A stretch of DNA of 64,000 nt from Pseudobdellovibrio sp. (GCA_023701385.1 JAMPXC010000012.1:1-64000); one strand, 5' to 3'. Counted from the first letter of the stretch, positions 27,346-36,667 are shown. Numbers and translations are program-made. Notes: generated by a model not told the origin, from the sequence alone.

Positions 27346-29364
27346 ATGAAGATTAAGTCTTCGACTATTGGGATTGGTGTTGTTTTATCGGCTTTAACCA
27401 TCATTCCTTTCACTTACGCCGCGCAAACAAAGGCGTCAGAACCATCATCTGACATTCCTGATAAACGCGAATATCCGCTCAATGACAAAGCAGAACCTTG
27501 TGATGATTTTCATAAGTACGTGTGCAGCAATGTAGAAGCGTCTTTTAAGCTTCGTGATGACCGCAGTGCCCACTTTTTTGCCTTTGAAGATTCTGACGAA
27601 CGTTTATTAGAAAAGAAAAAAGCTTTCTTTAAAAGTATCGATAACGAGAAAAAATTAAGCGCACGCTCGTTACAAATGAAAGACTATTACAAAGCTTGTA
27701 TGAATGAAGAAGGCTCTAAAGCTGAAGAAAAAGCTTTAGTGGCAGAACTTCGTACGGATTTAGATAAAATTAAATCAATTGATGATTATCTTAAATTAGC
27801 TAAAGAAAATATGTTGAATGAAAAATGGACTTTCATTGGCTATGATTTAGGACCAAATATCGATAATCCTAAAATCTACGATTTAATGTTTGATGTGGGC
27901 TTCATGTTTTTACCAGAGCATAGCTACTATGATAATAAAGAATTAATGGCGGCCTACCGTGACCTGATCGTAGATTTTTTCACGACAGTTTACCCTGAAG
28001 GTAACAAAGACGAATTTAAAAAACGCGCGCAGGCGATGATTGATTTTGAAACTCGTTTCAAAACAACTTACCCAATGCCGGCTGAATTTAGAAAACGTTG
28101 GACAGAACCTCGCTATGTCACACGCGAAGATTTCTTAAAACGTACATCAGCGATCGGTTTAGATGAGTTTATCAAAAAAAATATCCCGAAAAAAACTTTA
28201 GTTCGTGATTTTATTCCGGAAAGTTTTGAGTTTGTTCAAAAAGAACTTAAGAATGAAAACTTACAAGTTTTAAAAGATATTTATTTCTTCAGATCAGCTC
28301 GTGGTTACATGGATGATGCGTACCCAGAGCTTTACAAAAAGCGTCTGGAGTTCAGCCATAAATTCTTAGGTGGTCCTCCAAGCCGTCCAGACCGTCAAGA
28401 GCGCTGCACGACATCTGTAATGGGTGCGTTTAACCGTGAATTAGATTTAGAAATGCTTCCGCGTTTATTTCCGAATTTTCCGTCAGCGAAAATGAAAACT
28501 GTGGCTGAAGATGTTCGTAAATCTATTATTGCAGGTCTAAAAGCGAACAAATGGTTATCAGCTGAAGGTAAAAAAGGCGCGATTGCAAAAATCGAACACG
28601 CTAAACTTCAATTGATCCAACCTTACACTGATAAAGAGTGGGATTTTAAACCGATTCAAAAATACTCGGCAGAAAAACCTTACTACAATGGTAAACTTTT
28701 AGCTCTACAAGGGCACAAACGCAGTCTTAAAAAATTTAAAGAAGGCGTAAACCAAGAAGCTTGGGGCATGGGACCTTTAACAGTGAATGCGTACTACTCA
28801 GCTGATAAGAATAAATTCGTTATGCCGATCGGTATTTTACAATATCCATTCTTCGTTCCAGAAGGGGATGTGCTTGAAAATCTTGGTGCGGTAGGTGCCG
28901 TTGTCGCCCACGAATTAGGTCATGCGATTGATGATGAAGGTTCTAAGTTTGATGACAAAGGCCGCCTTAAACAGTGGATGTCTGAAGATGACGTAAAAAA
29001 CTTCAAAGAGCGCGGACAACGCATGGTTGAGCAATTCAACAAAATTGGTCATAACGGCGAATTAACATTAGGCGAAAATACAGCTGACCTTGTGGGACTA
29101 ACATTTGCTTATAAAGCTGCTTTTCCAGAGGGTAAAGGTTCGTTAGAAGATAAAAAGAAATTCTTTATCGCTTACGGCCGTTTATGGTGCGGTGTAGCTC
29201 GCGACAAAATGAAAGAAATGCTTTTAAAAACTGACCCACATAGTTTAGGTTATGCTCGTATCAACGAACAAGTGAAGCACCAACCTGGCTTTGCGGAGGC
29301 GTTTGCATGTCAACCAAAGAACAAGTTATTCATGAGCGAGAAAGACAGAATCCAAATTTGGTAA
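27346..29364 (+). CDS. Exported M13-family metallopeptidase (PepO/neprilysin type)
   Basis: 672 residues from the ATG at 27346, which has ACGGAGGG upstream. A signal peptide (MKIKSSTIGIGVVLSALTII to about residue 28) exports it. The catalytic zinc motif is AHELGH at about residue 522, with GENTADLVGL supplying the third ligand; CDDFHKYVC and the C-terminal CGV and FxCQP cysteines are family features. It cleaves peptides, probably in the periplasm or outside. Its 3' end overlaps the next gene by 58 bases in another frame. Confidence 0.92.
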   Translation: MKIKSSTIGIGVVLSALTIIPFTYAAQTKASEPSSDIPDKREYPLNDKAEPCDDFHKYVCSNVEASFKLRDDRSAHFFAFEDSDERLLEKKKAFFKSIDNEKKLSARSLQMKDYYKACMNEEGSKAEEKALVAELRTDLDKIKSIDDYLKLAKENMLNEKWTFIGYDLGPNIDNPKIYDLMFDVGFMFLPEHSYYDNKELMAAYRDLIVDFFTTVYPEGNKDEFKKRAQAMIDFETRFKTTYPMPAEFRKRWTEPRYVTREDFLKRTSAIGLDEFIKKNIPKKTLVRDFIPESFEFVQKELKNENLQVLKDIYFFRSARGYMDDAYPELYKKRLEFSHKFLGGPPSRPDRQERCTTSVMGAFNRELDLEMLPRLFPNFPSAKMKTVAEDVRKSIIAGLKANKWLSAEGKKGAIAKIEHAKLQLIQPYTDKEWDFKPIQKYSAEKPYYNGKLLALQGHKRSLKKFKEGVNQEAWGMGPLTVNAYYSADKNKFVMPIGILQYPFFVPEGDVLENLGAVGAVVAHELGHAIDDEGSKFDDKGRLKQWMSEDDVKNFKERGQRMVEQFNKIGHNGELTLGENTADLVGLTFAYKAAFPEGKGSLEDKKKFFIAYGRLWCGVARDKMKEMLLKTDPHSLGYARINEQVKHQPGFAEAFACQPKNKLFMSEKDRIQIW

Positions 29365-30344
29365 GACTGTCACAGATTAAACTCGATTTACTTCCTTTTG
29401 TGCCGGTTCTTAAAGTAGAAACGGCACATTCTCAGACCATTCTTGGTCATGTTTTAAAATCGAAAAATTTTAATGAGCAAGGTCGGCAAATGTTTTTAAC
29501 TTTACCGGACGGCGATCAGATGAGCCTAAAGATTTATGAAAATAAATCAGCCAACAGAAAGCAGGCCATCGTTACTTTGTTTCACGGTTTGGCCGGAGAT
29601 CACACATCAGATTATATTCAGCGTTCGGCGCAAGTGGCGTTTGATTTAGGTTATTCGGTGTGTATGGTAGACCATCGCGGGGCAGGGTTAGCAGAAGGCA
29701 TGGCTAAAAAACCATATCATTCAGGCCGTGGTGAAGATGCATCAGAAGTGAGCCTTAAACTTCGTGAAATGTTTCCGAAGAAGAAGCAAATTTTCATTGG
29801 CTTTTCAATGAGTGGAAGTATTTTATTAAATTTAATCACGCGTCGTTATGGCCAACGCTTACCTGATTACTGTATTGTGGTTAACGCACCAATCGATCTT
29901 TTAAAAGCGAGCAGTCACCTGATTAAAGGTTTTTCTCGTTTGTATGATATTCGTTTTTATCACAACTTAAAAAAATTAATCGCTAAAGCTGATCCACGCG
30001 TTTATTTACCACTGGTTGCAAACTCGCGCTTAATAGATGATGTATTTACATCAAAAAAATCTGGGTTTATTGATAGTTTCGATTATTACGAACAATGCAG
30101 CACTCATAAGTATTTAAATCAAATTTCTGTTCCCACGTTTGTTTTAACCAGCAAAGATGATCCGTTTATTGCCTTTGAAGACTATACGACCGCAAATTGG
30201 AATGACATCACTCATAGAACGTTTATCGACCATGGCGGGCATATGGGTTACATTTCGAAACATAAGAGCAAGAAATACGGTATTCGTTGGTTAGATGATT
30301 ATCTTCATAAGGTCTTGGTAACCATCGATAGCATATCAACCTAG
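29307..30344 (+). CDS. YheT-family alpha/beta hydrolase
   Basis: 345 residues. The start lies inside the M13 gene, with GGAGG 7 bases upstream in a different frame, giving a 58-base overlap. The cap-and-core layout of YheT esterases is seen: TLFHGLAGDHTSDY with the oxyanion histidine-glycine, DHRGAG, nucleophile GFSMSGS, and late Asp and His (SKDDPF and DHGGHMG). YheT-like enzymes are carboxylesterases of unknown physiological substrate. Confidence 0.87.
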   Translation: MSTKEQVIHERERQNPNLVRLSQIKLDLLPFVPVLKVETAHSQTILGHVLKSKNFNEQGRQMFLTLPDGDQMSLKIYENKSANRKQAIVTLFHGLAGDHTSDYIQRSAQVAFDLGYSVCMVDHRGAGLAEGMAKKPYHSGRGEDASEVSLKLREMFPKKKQIFIGFSMSGSILLNLITRRYGQRLPDYCIVVNAPIDLLKASSHLIKGFSRLYDIRFYHNLKKLIAKADPRVYLPLVANSRLIDDVFTSKKSGFIDSFDYYEQCSTHKYLNQISVPTFVLTSKDDPFIAFEDYTTANWNDITHRTFIDHGGHMGYISKHKSKKYGIRWLDDYLHKVLVTIDSIST

Positions 30345-30365
30345 GGCTAGGTCTAATTAGGCACG

Positions 30366-30394
30366 TTGTTAAAAGTGCTAAGACTTGATTTAAT
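30366..30394 (+). promoter_or_regulatory. Candidate promoter of the PilZ gene
   Basis: TTGTTA, 17 bases, TTTAAT, with the ATG 9 bases after the -10 element, so the transcript would have only about 2 or 3 leader bases. Confidence 0.5.
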
Positions 30395-30403
30395 AGAAAG
30401 ATC

Positions 30404-31099
30404 ATGTCGGCGGCAAATACAGGCAACGCAGGTGAATTTTTAGTCGAGCTGGAAGAGAAAGATGCCTTCCTGGCTTTGCATAATTGTTTCACGTTGAACT
30501 CTGATTTGATTCTAAAAAACGAAGCCGATCCAAATCCTGTTTCAGCAAAGATTCAATTTTTCGCCGATAAAAAAATATTTTTAGAAACGCCACAGTTAGA
30601 CAAGCTTGCGCTATTTCAAGGGCAAACTTCGATTAAGTTTTTTATTGGAACTGAAGTGTACTTTATCAAAACTTCTTTAGAAGTAGTTGATGACCAAATC
30701 TGTTTTGATCAAAGTTCTAAAATTGTTCAGCTGCGCCGTCGTAAAGAACCACGTTATAATATTCCTGAAAAGTGGAATCAAACGGCAGCAGTTTGGTCGA
30801 TAGAATTAAGAATTAAAAATTTAGCCCGAGTGACAGATATCTCTTACGGCGGCTGCCGTTTTGAAGTTCCGAAATTAAGTTTAAGTATTAATAAAGGCGA
30901 TCAGATTCGTATTCAGTATCAGATTTTTAAACGTGCAGACGTAGTTTGTGATGCGATCGTGCGTTTTATTATGCGTAAACCTAACGGCACGACTGTACTG
31001 GGGTTAGAGTTTACGCAATTACAAAAAAGTCACAAATCTCGTATTAACAATATCGTTGAAGATCTTGTTAACCACTACGCCGTTAAAAGTTTACTGTAA
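30404..31099 (+). CDS. PilZ-domain c-di-GMP-binding protein
   Basis: 231 residues. The N-terminal half resembles a YcgR-N-like beta domain; the C-terminal half is PilZ with the ligand motifs RRRKEPRYNIP and DISYGGCRFEV. Such proteins bind cyclic di-GMP and alter motility, secretion or envelope functions; no partner is visible. A short AGAAAG is the only SD-like sequence and the predicted leader is very short. It converges on mtnP with a 9-base overlap. Confidence 0.85.
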   Translation: MSAANTGNAGEFLVELEEKDAFLALHNCFTLNSDLILKNEADPNPVSAKIQFFADKKIFLETPQLDKLALFQGQTSIKFFIGTEVYFIKTSLEVVDDQICFDQSSKIVQLRRRKEPRYNIPEKWNQTAAVWSIELRIKNLARVTDISYGGCRFEVPKLSLSINKGDQIRIQYQIFKRADVVCDAIVRFIMRKPNGTTVLGLEFTQLQKSHKSRINNIVEDLVNHYAVKSLL

Positions 31100-31933
31100 T
31101 AAAACATTCACCCAAGGAAGTTTATCTTTAGGGATAGCATCTTTAGGCATGAATAAACCTGTTTTAAGACCACCCTCATACGCATAACTGCCTTGTGCCA
31201 TATCGCCAGCTTTTAAAACTGCTTTTAAAACGTTGAATGCTTTAGCGTTGTTGCTCTTCATGACCTTAATCACTTCTTCAACTGTTACATGAGGGATTGA
31301 ATCATCCCAGCAGTCGTAATCAGTGACAAAGCAGCATGGTAAGTACGGAAGACCGGCTTCACGCGCTAAAGCGTACTCTGGAAAGTTAGACATACCGATA
31401 ATACCTGCACCCATTTGGCGATATGTGTGTGATTCAGCTTTCGTTGAAAAATAAGGGCCTTCGATACAAACATAAGTTGGGCCAAAGCAAGTTTTGTGCG
31501 CCATTGGTTTTACAAGCTCTTGTAAACGATTCGCCATTACTTCACAGATGGGTTTTGCTAAAGACACGTGACCGATTAAGCCACCGCCTAAGAACGTGGG
31601 AATGCGTGCTTTAGTGCGGTCGATATATTGAAATGGCACAACCATATCACCGGGTGCATATTCTTGTTGTAATGATCCTACGGCGCTGAATGAAACGATC
31701 GCTGAAGCACCTAATTTTTTAAACGCGTAGATATTTGCGCGGTAATTAATTTCTGAAGGCAGTAATTCGTGGTGTTCACCGTGGCGGGATAAGAATAAAA
31801 ATTCTGTGCCATCAACTTTTACTTTTTTTAGTCCTGATGAATGAGGACCAAATGGTGTTTCGATATTAATTTTTTCTACCGTTGTGAATTCGTCAAATTT
31901 TTCAAAACCTGACCCGCCGATAACTGCGATCAT
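31091..31933 (-). CDS. mtnP: S-methyl-5'-thioadenosine phosphorylase
   Basis: 280 residues; phosphorolyses methylthioadenosine (a by-product of polyamine and autoinducer synthesis) to adenine and methylthioribose 1-phosphate. Visible are IGGSGF, SRHGEHHELLPSEINYRAN, SFSAVGSL, IEGPYFSTKAES, GMSNFPEYALAREA and VTDYDCW. It is the last gene of a three-gene operon with mtnA and a class II aldolase. Confidence 0.92.
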   Translation of the reverse strand: MIAVIGGSGFEKFDEFTTVEKINIETPFGPHSSGLKKVKVDGTEFLFLSRHGEHHELLPSEINYRANIYAFKKLGASAIVSFSAVGSLQQEYAPGDMVVPFQYIDRTKARIPTFLGGGLIGHVSLAKPICEVMANRLQELVKPMAHKTCFGPTYVCIEGPYFSTKAESHTYRQMGAGIIGMSNFPEYALAREAGLPYLPCCFVTDYDCWDDSIPHVTVEEVIKVMKSNNAKAFNVLKAVLKAGDMAQGSYAYEGGLKTGLFMPKDAIPKDKLPWVNVLLQ

Positions 31934-31938
31934 ACATC

Positions 31939-32934
31939 CTACTTTCTAAAAACGCCTTGTTCGATATTTTTATGGTTATAAACGCCAGTGTCCATAATCC
32001 AGCCCGTTGTTAATGTCGCTGGAGTTACGTCAAATGACGGGTTGTACACGGGGCTGTCTTTCGGAGCCCAAGTGCTGACCACTTCAGAAGCTGCCCGCTG
32101 TTCGATCGGAATATGTTTTCCAGAGACACAGTTAAAATCAACTGTTGTAAAAGGAGCTGCTACATAAAATGGAATATTATGAAATTTGCAATTTACAGCG
32201 ACTGAGTAAGTTCCGATTTTGTTAGCGAAATCGCCATTCTGCGCGATGCGATCAGAGCCCACAATGGCTTTACTTATTTTACCTTCACTCATTAAGTGAG
32301 CGGCCATATTGTCAGTGATTAAGGTGTAAGGGATTTTATGCTTTTGTAATTCCCAAGTTGTTAATCTTCCGCCTTGAAGTAAGGGCCTAGTTTCATCAAC
32401 CCAGACGTGAATTTTTTTACCTTGTTGGTGGGCTTTTAAAATAACACCTAAAGCTGTTCCAACGCCAACGGTTGCAAGGCCACCGGTATTACAGTGAGTT
32501 AAAATTTGATCGCCGTCTCGGATAAGTTCTGCGCCAAATGTCGCGATACGATCGCACAATTGAACATCTTCATTAAAAATATCAACCGCTGTTTGTAAAA
32601 TCTTATTTTTATCAGCGCCGGTTTCGATCACAGCTTTCATGCGATCGATACAGTTCATTAAATTCACTGCTGTAGGTCTCGCTTCATAAAGAGCCTGAGC
32701 TTTTTTTAATAATTCAGTTTTGGTAAAATCCTGAAGAGCTGCTTGTGCCACTTGTAAAGCCGCGGCTACGCCGATAAGCGGAGCACCACGCACGCGAAGC
32801 ATTTTGATCGCTTCGATCATTTGTTCTGTCGATTCAACCATTAACCATTTTTCTTCATGGGGTAAAAGTGTTTGATCTAAAACTTCAAATTTATTTTCCG
32901 AAAATCGAAGTGCTAAGCTGTTGCAAGAGATCAT
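31939..32934 (-). CDS. mtnA: Methylthioribose-1-phosphate isomerase
   Basis: 331 residues; converts methylthioribose 1-phosphate to methylthioribulose 1-phosphate. The RGAPLIGVAAA site, the catalytic Cys in THCNTGGLATVG and the catalytic Asp in VGSDRIAQNGDFANKIGTY are intact. The start ATG overlaps the aldolase stop (ATGA), and mtnP follows after 5 bases, so the three act together. Confidence 0.93.
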   Translation of the reverse strand: MISCNSLALRFSENKFEVLDQTLLPHEEKWLMVESTEQMIEAIKMLRVRGAPLIGVAAALQVAQAALQDFTKTELLKKAQALYEARPTAVNLMNCIDRMKAVIETGADKNKILQTAVDIFNEDVQLCDRIATFGAELIRDGDQILTHCNTGGLATVGVGTALGVILKAHQQGKKIHVWVDETRPLLQGGRLTTWELQKHKIPYTLITDNMAAHLMSEGKISKAIVGSDRIAQNGDFANKIGTYSVAVNCKFHNIPFYVAAPFTTVDFNCVSGKHIPIEQRAASEVVSTWAPKDSPVYNPSFDVTPATLTTGWIMDTGVYNHKNIEQGVFRK

Positions 32935-33605
32935 AATAAAATATCTCCGATTTTTTTTCTTAATTCATAAAGGTACGAAACTTCTTCTGGCGGCAGTGGA
33001 TTTAATCCACCTAAAGCCTGAGCTTGCGCTAAGATCTGTGCCGAATTTTCGATGCGCTCCATACCACGGTAAGCTTCTTCTAAATCTAAGCCCCAAGTTA
33101 AAGCGCCGTGACGTTTTAGAATCATCGCGCGATGGTGAGGTAAGTAAGGTTTTAAAACATCACCCATGGCTTGTGTGCCTGGGCGGGCGTAATCAACAAA
33201 AGGAATATCGCCAGTTGCTAAAATCACTTCAGATAAGCAATCTGACGGTAATTTTTTAAGATGTGGTTTTGCAATCGACCAGGCAATTGCCGTTGTCGGG
33301 TGGGCATGAACCACAGTTTTAGCTTCTGGGCATTGGCGAAACACTTCTAAATGCATTAAACGCTCAGAAGAGGGGTTACCAAAGACGATTTCGTTCGATA
33401 AAGTCACGGCCGCCATATCAGAGGGTTTCATAAAAGCTTTGGCTATGCCGGATGGCGTAAATAAAATGAGGTTGGGCTCGACTCGTAAACTGATATTTCC
33501 GTCAGCAGCTGAGAGCATGTTTCGGCTGTGTAATCGTTTACAGATTTCTAAAATGTGTAAACATTCTTTTTCGTAACGCCTAAGCAATTCATTCGGGCTT
33601 GTCAT
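32931..33605 (-). CDS. Class II aldolase, probable methylthioribulose-1-P aldolase
   Basis: 224 residues from the ATG at 33605; a GTG two codons upstream is also possible. FucA-like class II aldolase: GNISLRV, TPSGIAK, the catalytic Glu in SSERLMH, metal ligands VVHAHP and RHGALTWG. With mtnA and mtnP in the same operon, the likely substrate is methylthioribulose 1-phosphate, split to DHAP and methylthioacetaldehyde (the DHAP shunt, Ald2). The related dehydratase MtnB is the alternative; no mtnC/mtnD genes are seen nearby, and FucA-type residues favour the aldolase. Confidence 0.7.
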   Translation of the reverse strand: MTSPNELLRRYEKECLHILEICKRLHSRNMLSAADGNISLRVEPNLILFTPSGIAKAFMKPSDMAAVTLSNEIVFGNPSSERLMHLEVFRQCPEAKTVVHAHPTTAIAWSIAKPHLKKLPSDCLSEVILATGDIPFVDYARPGTQAMGDVLKPYLPHHRAMILKRHGALTWGLDLEEAYRGMERIENSAQILAQAQALGGLNPLPPEEVSYLYELRKKIGDILL

Positions 33606-33627
33606 ACCCACATTTCATAGCGATAAT
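33599..33627 (+). promoter_or_regulatory. Candidate promoter of the nucleosidase gene
   Basis: TTGTCA, 17 bases, GATAAT, a strong match, with GTG 8 bases after the -10. The -35 overlaps the first codons of the divergent aldolase gene, so the two starts share the same DNA. It predicts a leaderless nucleosidase message beginning near the GTG at 33636. Confidence 0.65.
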
Positions 33628-33635
33628 AGTGATCA

Positions 33636-34196
33636 GTGGCAACTTTGATGAATCAATTTAGCAAATTTCCCAATGAGAATGTGCTTATCGTTATGGCACT
33701 TAGAGAAGAATCAGGCGGCGTGCTTGAGCAGCATGGCTTTCATGTCCATTACAGTGGGCTGGGAATGGTCAATGCAGCAGCTAAACTGACTGAACTTGGA
33801 ATGACCCTAAAACCCCATCGCATTATTAACTTAGGTACCGCGGGAAGCTTTTCGTTAGAACCTGGAACTTTGGTTGAGGTAGACGGCATCATCCAGCGTG
33901 GCAGTGTGGTTTCGTTTATGCGCAGTCGTAAAAAAATTGAAACATTCACTGAGTTACCCAAAGTCACGTGCGGAACAGCCGACTTTGTTGAAGTTGAAAA
34001 ATCACCAAACAATTTATATCAAATCATGGACATGGAAGCTTTAGCGTACGCCCAAGTGTGCGAGAAATTAAATATTCCATTTCATAGTATTAAATACGTG
34101 ACCGACTCATCGGACGTAAATACGTTGAAAGACTGGAAAAAGAATCTGGTTTTCGCACAACAAAGTTTTTTAAGTCTTTGCCAATCATTTAAATAA
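33636..34196 (+). CDS. Short MTA/SAH nucleosidase-like protein
   Basis: 186 residues from GTG at 33636 (182 from ATG at 33648); about 40 shorter than MtnN. Nucleoside phosphorylase/nucleosidase fold: VIMALREESGG, GLGMVNAA, INLGTAGSF, and the substrate motif IMDMEALAYAQVCE followed by KYVTDSSD. The Asp in TDSSD corresponds to the base-protonating residue. It is divergent from the methylthioadenosine operon, which suggests related substrates (MTA, SAH or futalosine type). The missing length makes the exact activity uncertain. Confidence 0.72.
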   Translation: MATLMNQFSKFPNENVLIVMALREESGGVLEQHGFHVHYSGLGMVNAAAKLTELGMTLKPHRIINLGTAGSFSLEPGTLVEVDGIIQRGSVVSFMRSRKKIETFTELPKVTCGTADFVEVEKSPNNLYQIMDMEALAYAQVCEKLNIPFHSIKYVTDSSDVNTLKDWKKNLVFAQQSFLSLCQSFK

Positions 34197-34213
34197 AATA
34201 AAAAAGGAAATAC

Positions 34214-34972
34214 ATGGAACAGCTTTTTACTTCTGAAGCTTTGATCGCTCTTTTTACCTTAACAGCTATGGAAACTGTATTAGGAATCGACAATATTATT
34301 TTTATTGCGATCTTAGTCGCTAAAGTGGCGCCAGAAAAACAAGCCAAGCTTAGAAACATTGGTTTGATGTTAGCTTTCGTGATCCGCATTGGATTATTAT
34401 TCTCGTTAAGCTGGATCATGGGATTAAAAGACCCTTTATTTTCTGTGATGGATAAAGCTTTCTCGGGCCGCGACCTTATTATGTTAGGCGGGGGCTTATT
34501 CTTAATGGCTAAAGCCACTTATGAAATTCACCACAAAGTTGAGGGTGATGATGCTGGCCCGTCAACTGAAGGTAGCGGCAATCTTAAAAAAGTTTACGCC
34601 AATGCCACTTCAATTTTATTTCAGATTTTAATGTTAGATATCGTGTTCTCGCTAGATTCAGTGATTACCGCTGTAGGGATGGCAGATCAAATCATGATCA
34701 TGGTTATTGCGATGTTAATTTCAATGGTCATCATGCTTGTTTCTGCAAGTTCAATCAGTAGCTTTGTAAACCGTCATCCGACAATTAAGATTTTAGCTTT
34801 ATCATTCTTACTTCTAATTGGTGTGATGTTAACAGTTGAAGGTATGGGCGGCCATATCGCTAAAGGTTACATCTACTTTGCGATGGCGTTTTCATTTGTG
34901 GTTGAGCTTCTTAATATGCGTATGCGTAAAAAAGTTATTCCACCACAAACAATTAATCCGGTTCAAAATTAG
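34214..34972 (+). CDS. TerC-family integral membrane protein
   Basis: 252 residues, about seven membrane helices. TerC signatures are ETVLGIDNIIFIAIL near the N terminus and LDIVFSLDSVITAVGMA in the middle, both with the conserved acidic residues. Family members are linked to tellurite resistance and to metal (Mn/Ca) export loaded onto exoenzymes. Start after AAAGGAAA. It converges with the next gene, overlapping by 4 bases. Confidence 0.88.
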   Translation: MEQLFTSEALIALFTLTAMETVLGIDNIIFIAILVAKVAPEKQAKLRNIGLMLAFVIRIGLLFSLSWIMGLKDPLFSVMDKAFSGRDLIMLGGGLFLMAKATYEIHHKVEGDDAGPSTEGSGNLKKVYANATSILFQILMLDIVFSLDSVITAVGMADQIMIMVIAMLISMVIMLVSASSISSFVNRHPTIKILALSFLLLIGVMLTVEGMGGHIAKGYIYFAMAFSFVVELLNMRMRKKVIPPQTINPVQN

Positions 34973-36540
34973 TTAGCTAAGGCTTGGCTGTAATGGTTCA
35001 TTACAGCCGCATTGCTATCGCCCTTTTGCAGAGCTTGAGTAATAAGGCGGCGAACCTCTGGATTTTTTGATTTAAATTGGCTTAGGGTATAGCTTACAGC
35101 AAATTTCATATACAGCGGTAAATCCGGCGTTTCTAAAATTTTAGCAATAGCCAAATGATGACGTTCATCTTTGGTTTGCAGGCGGTGAAGAGCATAGACA
35201 CTGTTAGCTTTTAAGAAAAGATCAGTTTGCTCTGGAGCTAAGTTTGGCAATAGTTTTTCGGTAATGCGTTGATCTGCGGGCACTAAACACGTTAACACAA
35301 TCACAAATGGCGCTTCACGAAGGCGCTCTTCTGGAATCATGTCAGCGGTTAGATTCACTTGCATTCTTGAAGAACAAAGATAGTTCTGTTTTTCTTCGGT
35401 AAAAGATTTGTTCAATTGTAAGATACGGTTCATCGCCGAAAGCGCATCATTTTGTGTTAAAACTTCAAGATCACGAAGAGCATTAACTACGTTGGCCTTA
35501 AGCGGAATATAAATCACACCATCTAAATTTAAGAGATTCATTAGATTAGTTTTAATTTTTTCGTTGCGACCGATATTTTCTAAAGCCTGCTTCTCTTTTT
35601 CAGTGAATTGAATAGGGTCGGCTTTAAGGGTGTGAATATAATTTTGAATATGTGATAAAATTTTAATACCGTCACCTGAACTTAAAAGTTTTTCGATGTA
35701 CTTAATTTTTTCGACATGAGCGACTTTGGGGCTACGGATATAACAGTACGGTTTTTCTTCAACATTTTTCATGTTAAGTAAGCTTCCGAAGGCCTGGTCA
35801 ACGCTGGTCTTTTTTAGTGCTTCCAAAAATTTAGTATTTTTCTTTGTCGATTGTTTAGAGACGTATTGATCAAACTGGTTGTATTCAGCTTTGGAATTTT
35901 CTAAGTAGTGGTTTAAATACGGTTCAACGGTTTTTCCAGATGGCCCAATCGAGTTAAAGCCATAAATACGCGGTGTTTTGGCAAAGATTTGTGACATCTT
36001 AGTTTTAAACGAATCGCCAAACCCGCTATAGCGAAACGACACGATTTGGCTGGCTTGCGCCTGGGAAAAACCATCTTCAATAAGTACACGCATGTACTCT
36101 TCAGGTGTTCTGCGGTCTTTATCTTTTGAGGCTAAAGTGTTGCAGCCAAATAAAAAGACTTCTTTAGGCTCGTGAATAATACCATTACACTGGCTATCAC
36201 ACGAAGCGGCCTCTAAGTCTTCAGTTGAAAGACGAAATGGTGACTTACCGAAAAAAGTCCCGCCAAAGTGGCCTGAAACCACAAGCACGTCGCATTTAAT
36301 TTGTTTTTCGCAGGATTTTTTTAACCATTGATTGTCGTGCTCGTTTAAAGCGTTGTGAGTCAGTTCAATAAAATTCCAGTCAGCGGTATTAAGATGTTTT
36401 TTAAATAAAATCATCTCTTCGTCAGAGTTTAGGGTAACGGTACAGACATTTTTTGAAGCGGCAAAAGAGCTTAAGCCCACAAGACTTGTCAGTAGAAAGA
36501 AGAAGACCGCTAATAAACGAAGTTGAATTTGAAGTTGCAT
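34969..36540 (-). CDS. Exported protein with caspase/CHAT-like His-Cys signature
   Basis: 523 residues from ATG at 36540, which begins a good signal peptide (LLAVFFFLLTSLVGLSSFAA); a TTG 12 codons upstream is possible; neither has a clear SD. Near residue 91 VLVVSGHFGGTF and near residue 133 EVFLFGCNTLAS resemble the His-Gly and Cys strands of clan CD peptidases (CHAT/caspase fold), where ...HG...CxT are the dyad. The C-terminal half is helical (HEAT-like). A self-contained exported peptidase is inferred; similarity is at motif level only. Confidence 0.6.
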   Translation of the reverse strand: MQLQIQLRLLAVFFFLLTSLVGLSSFAASKNVCTVTLNSDEEMILFKKHLNTADWNFIELTHNALNEHDNQWLKKSCEKQIKCDVLVVSGHFGGTFFGKSPFRLSTEDLEAASCDSQCNGIIHEPKEVFLFGCNTLASKDKDRRTPEEYMRVLIEDGFSQAQASQIVSFRYSGFGDSFKTKMSQIFAKTPRIYGFNSIGPSGKTVEPYLNHYLENSKAEYNQFDQYVSKQSTKKNTKFLEALKKTSVDQAFGSLLNMKNVEEKPYCYIRSPKVAHVEKIKYIEKLLSSGDGIKILSHIQNYIHTLKADPIQFTEKEKQALENIGRNEKIKTNLMNLLNLDGVIYIPLKANVVNALRDLEVLTQNDALSAMNRILQLNKSFTEEKQNYLCSSRMQVNLTADMIPEERLREAPFVIVLTCLVPADQRITEKLLPNLAPEQTDLFLKANSVYALHRLQTKDERHHLAIAKILETPDLPLYMKFAVSYTLSQFKSKNPEVRRLITQALQKGDSNAAVMNHYSQALAN

Positions 36541-36667
36541 ACTATCTAAGGGATTCAATAATCGTACGCGCTCCAAGCTTTTATATTGCAGAGAGTGTTG
36601 TCTCTTGAAAAAAAGGGCGACAAGGTCTTACAGCTGTAAAAACCTTCGTCGTCTTGCATTGAGACGA

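Noticed and set aside
26088-27413. Aminotransferase start at 27413 giving 441 residues
   Set aside because: The extra 65 residues do not match the family and cover the divergent promoter region; ATG 27218 has a strong SD.
32931-33605. Aldolase gene called mtnB (dehydratase)
   Set aside because: It shares the fold, but the SSE-type catalytic Glu, the HAHP ligands and the lack of mtnC/mtnD nearby favour a FucA-like aldolase; not fully excluded.
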